This document shows positions 7,372 to 11,809 of a stretch of 11,809 bases of DNA, piece by piece. Source of the DNA: Stramenopiles sp. TOSAG23-6 (taxonomy: Eukaryota; Sar); assembly GCA_900128565.1 (NCBI GenBank), contig LT636237.1, positions 1-11,809 of the forward strand. Direction: 5' to 3'. The first letter of the stretch is position 1; each line of letters starts with the position of its first letter. The notes beneath the pieces were generated by a model that saw only the letters and a program-made list of their open reading frames with translations, was not told where the DNA came from and did no database searches. The position numbers and the translations under genes are program-made.

Positions 7372-8037
7372 TCAAATTCGTCTACGAATTTCCAAAAAAC
7401 GCTTTAAAAAAATAACCTGACCAGCTGTAATGACCAAAACACTTACCACTTCCAGCATACTCCAATGTAAAATACGACTATTGGAAGCAAGCATTGTTTT
7501 CTGTTGGCGCGCTTCTCTCTGTGCTAAATAGTCTACCGCATCTTTCAACATGTCTAATTTTCCTGAGAAAGACATTACATCTGAATAAATCTCAGGTATT
7601 TGCTCTTGATTGGCAGCTTTATCTCCAGGGTGATAGTTTTGGTGAATACTGAAACTGATTTCGCTACCACCACGGACAAAGAGTCCACCAGCGATATTGA
7701 AACATATTCGGTACTTTGTATTTTGTTCACCATCTTTCAAAAGGGAACCGACACCATGTAAAGGTGACTCCCAATACACTCTATCGGACACTTTTTTCTC
7801 CACTTTAAGTTGAAGCTTTTCACCTCCATCTTTCTGAAGTAAAAACACTTCAAGTTCCACAGCAACCTGTTTTGCTAAACTAAGAACTTCGTAGTCAAGG
7901 TGAACAGTACTATCAGGTTCAGCAGTATAAAAAAAACACTCAGGTAAGCCTCCTTTTACAGCGACTGTTATTGAAAGTGTATGCGAACAAAAATTTAATA
8001 GAATAGTACATATCAGTAGATATACCATATGACACAT
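7372..8037 (-). CDS. p24/TMED (emp24/gp25L) family ER-Golgi cargo receptor
   Basis: p24 proteins are type I membrane proteins of COPI and COPII vesicles that sort cargo such as GPI-anchored proteins. The protein has 221 residues, typical for the family. Seen: a hydrophobic signal peptide at residues 5-20; a luminal GOLD domain with the conserved start LPECFFY (Cys34) and the partner YRICFNI (Cys112), the usual disulfide pair; a heptad-like coiled coil at about 148-182 (MSFSGKLDMLKDAVDYLAQR); HWSMLEVVSVLVITAGQVIF as transmembrane segment (191-210); and a short cytosolic tail LKRFLEIRRRI. The tail has basic residues but not the standard FF plus KKxx ending; the usual Phe-Phe is Phe-Leu here. 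The ATG at 8037 is the first in frame; Met4 is an alternative. Subfamily (alpha to delta) was not determined. It converges with AHI1 and follows RRP40 on the same strand. Confidence 0.9.
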   Translation of the reverse strand: MCHMVYLLICTILLNFCSHTLSITVAVKGGLPECFFYTAEPDSTVHLDYEVLSLAKQVAVELEVFLLQKDGGEKLQLKVEKKVSDRVYWESPLHGVGSLLKDGEQNTKYRICFNIAGGLFVRGGSEISFSIHQNYHPGDKAANQEQIPEIYSDVMSFSGKLDMLKDAVDYLAQREARQQKTMLASNSRILHWSMLEVVSVLVITAGQVIFLKRFLEIRRRI

Positions 8038-8365
8038 TGTATAACGTTAGATGGACTAAAGAGTGAAGAAATCTAATGCAATGAATACTTGGCGATATGT
8101 GCCTATATTCAATCTTGTATTATTATTTAATAATCACTACTTTTCATGCCCTTGGAGGTACCTAATAATATATCGCTTTGTGCAAGGAAGCCAAATTGAT
8201 TGGCCACCACGTGTCGTACAATTTTTAGTACCGGGTAAAACCATCGGCTATATAATGACTTAAACGACTTAAAACTTTGAAAGTCTACTTAAAACATGTT
8301 AAATGTAAAACAAAAATACTGTATACTCTATATTATATTCTAATAAATCTAATAAATTCAAAAGA
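8038..8365. promoter_or_regulatory. Intergenic region between p24 start and RRP40 stop
   Basis: These 328 bp should hold the RRP40 3' UTR and the p24 promoter. Toward p24 there is a CCAAT pentamer on the minus strand (8199-8203) and a CACGTG E-box (8208-8213), 162-176 bp upstream of the p24 ATG. A 60-codon plus-strand open frame (8081-8263) resembles nothing recognisable and is not annotated. No RNA gene was recognised. Confidence 0.4.
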
Positions 8366-9142
8366 TTAATTCATCGTACGTAAATTTGCTAATAATTTCC
8401 TACACATTACATTGATTTGGACGTCAGTCAAATGTTCTGAATTTCGAATTGCATTTGATATAACAACTGTTTCAGACTTAGAGCTAGCATGAATCCATAC
8501 CATACCATTAGCACCGACAGCAATTTCAAAGGCCAATACATTACCAATGCAATTTAGAACAGTACATTGTGTACTACGCAACATTTTAGCCAACGATAAG
8601 GTGACTCTAAACACGAAACCTCCGTTTAATTCACCAAAAATAGACTGCCCTGTGACCCAGTCTCTCTTCTTTCCTTCTAGAGCTGTGACACACGTAACTT
8701 CTGGATCCATATCTCTATGTGCAACTTCTACACGAGCATATACAGCTGTGCCAATTTCAAAGTTTGGCTTATTGCGTTTACTCGCACCATCAAAAGCTAG
8801 CGCAGGTAAAATTGCGAGTGCAGGTCCACCCACATTTAGACGATATTCTTCTGAATGTTTCGAGACAACTACACCAATCACTGCGTCACCTACTACTGGT
8901 GAATATCTACGCTGTGAATTTTCTACCCAAAAGCGATTTGGTGTTCGAAATTGAAACACCCCGGCCTTTGTTGCCTTGACACTTTCGTCTATATTTTGAA
9001 TACCTTTCCCGATCCGGATTTTTTTCGCAAATGGACGGATATCGTTTGCTAAGTCATCACCTGGAATAACTACACGTGCCTTAAAATCATGAGCTGACAT
9101 TTCATTCCTAATTCCATCGAGTAGAGCATCTGCAGTAGACAT
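8366..9142 (-). CDS. EXOSC3: RRP40, exosome cap subunit with S1 and KH domains
   Basis: RRP40 is one of three RNA-binding cap proteins of the nine-subunit RNA exosome, which threads RNA to the catalytic subunits. It has 258 residues from Met at 9142 (human 275). Seen: ARVVIPGDDL near the N-terminus (human VVLPGEEL), and FWVENSQRRYSPVVGDAVIG (human [20 protein letters not shown]). Also present are the S1-domain block LNVGGP..AILPALAFDGAS KRNKPN, the MDPEVTC motif, and the KH-like segment with GANGMVWI (human GMNGRIWV), ending IRNSEHLTDVQ. The KRN.PN and G.NG.VW motifs distinguish it from RRP4 and CSL4. The reading frame stays open upstream to 9319 and beyond but has no ATG there, so 9142 was chosen; a 5' exon cannot be excluded. 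It is divergent from the DUF4116 gene. Confidence 0.92.
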   Translation of the reverse strand: MSTADALLDGIRNEMSAHDFKARVVIPGDDLANDIRPFAKKIRIGKGIQNIDESVKATKAGVFQFRTPNRFWVENSQRRYSPVVGDAVIGVVVSKHSEEYRLNVGGPALAILPALAFDGASKRNKPNFEIGTAVYARVEVAHRDMDPEVTCVTALEGKKRDWVTGQSIFGELNGGFVFRVTLSLAKMLRSTQCTVLNCIGNVLAFEIAVGANGMVWIHASSKSETVVISNAIRNSEHLTDVQINVMCRKLLANLRTMN

Positions 9143-9469
9143 TTTGATTCTAAAAGAAGATGGTGCCTTTTTTCTTTCTTTTTTTCGAGTGAGTTCGTCA
9201 AGACTATCTACACAGTAGTCGTATAAGTTTGAGTGTAGCGTGTGTTTCACTGTTGTGTCATCATCACTCCCAATTTTTTTTGACTGGCTTGATGGCGCAG
9301 GTTTGTGTTGAAAAGCCAAAATAAAAAAGCTAAAAAAATCTTGAAAATATAGTCAAAAAGAGTCAGTTATGTCTAGCTCTAGTATCGTAAAAAAAAAAAG
9401 AAACATTCCACGCTGTAAATGTAAATCAAGTGTAATTGGAGAACTTTATTTACTACTGTCCTCTTCTTC
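9143..9469. promoter_or_regulatory. Divergent upstream region between RRP40 and the DUF4116 gene
   Basis: These 327 bp lie between the two chosen starts. The RRP40-proximal 177 bp are an ATG-less in-frame extension of RRP40 encoding a Ser/Lys-rich leader. The remainder is AT-rich with an A run near 9390-9400. No clear TATA box or named motif is seen. Confidence 0.45.
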
Positions 9470-11757
9470 ATGAACATCATGAATAATCTGCATTCTATTT
9501 ATTGTTTATGTTTCATTGTGCTGATTGCTCACTGTCCTCGGTGTAAAAGTGCAATGCAACGTCAGAAATCGGAAAGACCAGAGGGTATGCCAACGCAAGG
9601 AAGGCAAAAAAGAGTTCGTACGGGTATGTTGCATAGATCTAATCCACACGGCGAGGATTATGAACCTCATTCGGTTTTTAGAAAGTCAGAAGAATGCTCG
9701 CAGGCAATTCTGGGTGACCTGTCCGCGGAAGACTTGAAGGATCTTGTAAAAATGAAACCTTTTATGCAGTGCGTTGTGTCTAAAAAGGGGCAGTTACTTC
9801 GAGAAGCATCTGGTGAAATTCAAGATGACAAACATATTGTTTTAACAGCAGTCAGACAGAACGGTTTAGCCATCGAATTTGCCTCACCAAGACTAAAACA
9901 AGATAAACAAGTGGCAATAACAGCAGTACAACAAAATGCAAAATCATGGAGATTGCTTCCAGAACCCTTCCGAAACAATCCCAGTATTGTTGAAGCAACT
10001 ATTGAAAAGGATGGACTCATGATAACAGAGATGGCCGAGCAATTTTTGACCGATGAACGCCTCCTACTGAAAGCGATACAACATAATGGATATGTAATCC
10101 TTCAATTACATGGAGCGCTCACTACAAAAATTGCTAAAGAGCAAGGTTCGGGTTTAACTTCGCTAATTAAAAATGCTGTTGTACAACACCCAGCAATAGC
10201 TCTTTTCTTCCAAACAGCCTCATTGAACTATGCATATCAAACTTTAGAAGACGTGAGAGAAATCATCGCTATTGAACGCTTATCTGGCTTTTGGTACGCT
10301 TATCTACCTCCAGATTCAAAATTCAGACAGAACGGAGACTTACTCACTCTAGCTATGGAAATGTTTTGGAAATATCCACATGAAGAGGAAAGGCTTAAAT
10401 ATTTTTTTTCTGCTTTACGTCAGTATTGGACACTTTCATTCAGAGAAAAATGTGCGCGTATCTTGAAATTAAAGAATAGATCTTGCGATGATGAAACTAT
10501 ATCAAAAAGATTTAAACCATTTATCTTGAAAGTTCCAATACAAAATGCACCAGAATCGCTTAAAAAAGATAAAGAACTGATGCTTGGTTTGATAAAGCAA
10601 GGCGCTGGACGAGGGACATATAAATGGATACAGTTCATTGATGCTACTTTGCTTGGTGATAAAGATTTCATGATGGCAGCTGTAGCACTATGGCCAGATA
10701 GTATTGCATATGCATCTATCAATTTGAAGCGAGATGAAGAATTTGTGAAAATGACCGTATCAAAGTATGGGCATTTGATTATTCACACACCATTTTCACC
10801 CCATTCCATAAATCGCCCCGATAATGAAGACGTTCTCATTGCAGCTTTAACTAGTGGGGAGGAAATGCTAAAAAAACTTCCCACTTTCCCAATTCTCCAA
10901 ATTCCGGAGAATCCTTTTTACACTAGAGATTCCAGAAGACAAGACAATTTTGACAGTCGTCAATTCAAGAATCTCATAAACGTCATGAAAAAAGCAATTG
11001 CGCATGATGGAAATAATTTTTATCACCTCAAGATTGCACGTGAGCATAAGGAAATTCTAAGGTTTGCTCTTTCACATGGTATAGATGTCTTCAGACGAAG
11101 AGATCGAGACTGGAGAAGCAAACGACCGCTTGATGAAAAGATGCTGTCTGTACTTTTTTCTCCTGATTCATTGCAAGGTTTGGGACTTGATGCCAATAGC
11201 ATAACATTTATTATTCGTTCAATTGAAAATGCAAAAACATCAAAATATGTACTAAATTTTTTTCTGGAGGAACGTTATCGTCGTTTCGACAAGATAATTT
11301 TTGAACACGTTGAGTTACTACTTACAATACTCTCTTACTGGCCATCTCCAGAGAAATATCAATACGAAAAAAAAATTGAACTTAATGATTTGTACAAGAA
11401 TAAGTTGTTTATAAGGGAAGAAAGGAAACTGGCATTTCATTGTTTAGGAATAAGGGACCTTAATTTCAATGATATGGAGGTTCTCAAAGAAAAATCCAAA
11501 CAAGTTTTGAATAAGGCTAATAATTTCAGGTTAACTATGTTTGAGCGGCGGCTTTCCTTGGCTAAAATTCTCTATTTAAAAGGAAAAGGACGAATAATTC
11601 AGGGAGAAAATGAAGACGTTGAAACACTTCTTAAACATCATGTTATTTCAAAAACGACGGAAGAACATCCAAATTACCTCTATAAAGATGCGCCACCTGT
11701 TGTGTATAATGCTATTTGTATCGGCCAAAAACAAAAACATAAATCAGGAACGCATAT
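9470..11757 (+). CDS. Large DUF4116-repeat protein with N-terminal signal peptide (3' end outside window)
   Basis: The frame is open from the ATG at 9470 (first after TAA at 9422) to the right edge, 762 codons before a putative intron. Residues 8-20 are hydrophobic (SIYCLCFIVLIAH), which suggests a signal peptide. Residues about 118-213 hold tandem units of the DUF4116 pattern D..IVLTAV.QNG.AIEFAS..L..D, for example DDKHIVLTAVRQNGLAIEFA, then KQDKQVAITAVQQN and TDERLLLKAIQHNGYVILQL. More distant units appear at about 366-435 (DKELMLGLIKQG, DKDFMMAAVALWPDSIAYAS). The rest is helix-rich and not recognised. DUF4116 proteins are expanded in many protists and algae; their biochemical role is unknown to me. 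A second Met at 9479 is possible. Function, destination and full length are undetermined. It is transcribed away from RRP40. Confidence 0.85.
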
Positions 11758-11809
11758 GTATGTTTTATTTTTTTTTCAATTTCGAATTTATTTTTCGTAC
11801 GAAATTTTG
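11758..11809 (+). mobile_element. Introner-like intron in the DUF4116 gene (3' part beyond window)
   Basis: The sequence starts GTATGTTTTATTTTTTTTTC after the coding bases CATAT. It continues TCGAATTTATTTTTCGTACG and then AAATTTTG to the edge. It is nearly identical, allowing for an indel of about 8 nt, to the HSP70 copy at the left edge. The two genes are unrelated, so the shared sequence must be the element. The frame happens to stay open through it but encodes only T-run residues (VLFFFQF). It is in the sense orientation. The downstream core, T run and 3' junction are not in the window. Confidence 0.78.

Noticed and set aside
8215-8235. CGTACAATTTTTAGTACC resembling the introner core
   Set aside because: About 13 of 18 positions agree but the 5' junction, CTAAC and T tract are absent; likely chance.
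8081-8263. Plus-strand open frame of 60 codons starting MNTWRYVPIF
   Set aside because: No recognisable motif, lies in the p24 promoter and RRP40 3' region, and is short enough to occur by chance.
8547-8979. Two plus-strand open frames opposite RRP40
   Set aside because: Antisense shadows of a well conserved RRP40 coding sequence.
2257-9407. Shared string AAAAAAAGAAACATTCCA in TrmO and upstream of the DUF4116 gene
   Set aside because: Mostly an A run plus ten bases; no extension of similarity on either side.

Overview
This is nuclear DNA of a unicellular eukaryote. It is AT-rich and gene-dense, with short intergenic spaces, standard stop codons, at least one ordinary GT-AG intron, and proteins of clearly eukaryotic type (cytosolic HSP70, exosome cap subunit RRP40, ER-Golgi p24 protein, XRCC2, Jouberin/AHI1). 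AHI1 is a transition-zone protein of cilia, so the organism probably makes a flagellum at some stage. The species cannot be named from the sequence. A marine protist, perhaps an alveolate or stramenopile, would fit the mixture of DUF4116 protein, AHI1 and introner-like introns.

Layout, left to right: HSP70 (minus, 3' part outside the window), TrmO-type tRNA methyltransferase (plus), XRCC2 (minus), AHI1/Jouberin (plus, three exons), p24/TMED cargo receptor (minus), RRP40 (minus), and a large secreted-looking DUF4116 protein (plus, runs off the right end). Six of the seven genes form three head-to-head pairs (HSP70/TrmO, XRCC2/AHI1, RRP40/DUF4116) with short shared upstream regions. The genes are housekeeping genes of unrelated pathways and do not form a functional cluster.

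The most interesting content is a family of short, T-rich, introner-like introns. Four copies sit in three unrelated genes (HSP70, AHI1 twice, DUF4116), all in the sense orientation. All four have a 5' junction of the form ATGTAYGT. The internal core CGTACGAAATTTTGTACCTAAC is complete or nearly so in two copies, diverged in a third, and runs off the window in the fourth. In AHI1 both ends are visible. The introns end in a long T run, then CACAWTAYAT, directly before GG of the next exon, with no AG acceptor. Joining there restores the AHI1 reading frame and a conserved Trp codon. The other two copies are cut by the two ends of the window, as expected if an assembly broke at a repeated element.

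Two coding sequences (TrmO and AHI1 exon 1) have a one-base frame change inside clusters of N in low-complexity stretches, most simply assembly error. Other structure includes an 85-bp tandem duplication covering the TrmO stop codon, an 18-bp tandem repeat in the HSP70 intron, and possible heat-shock and TATA elements between HSP70 and TrmO.
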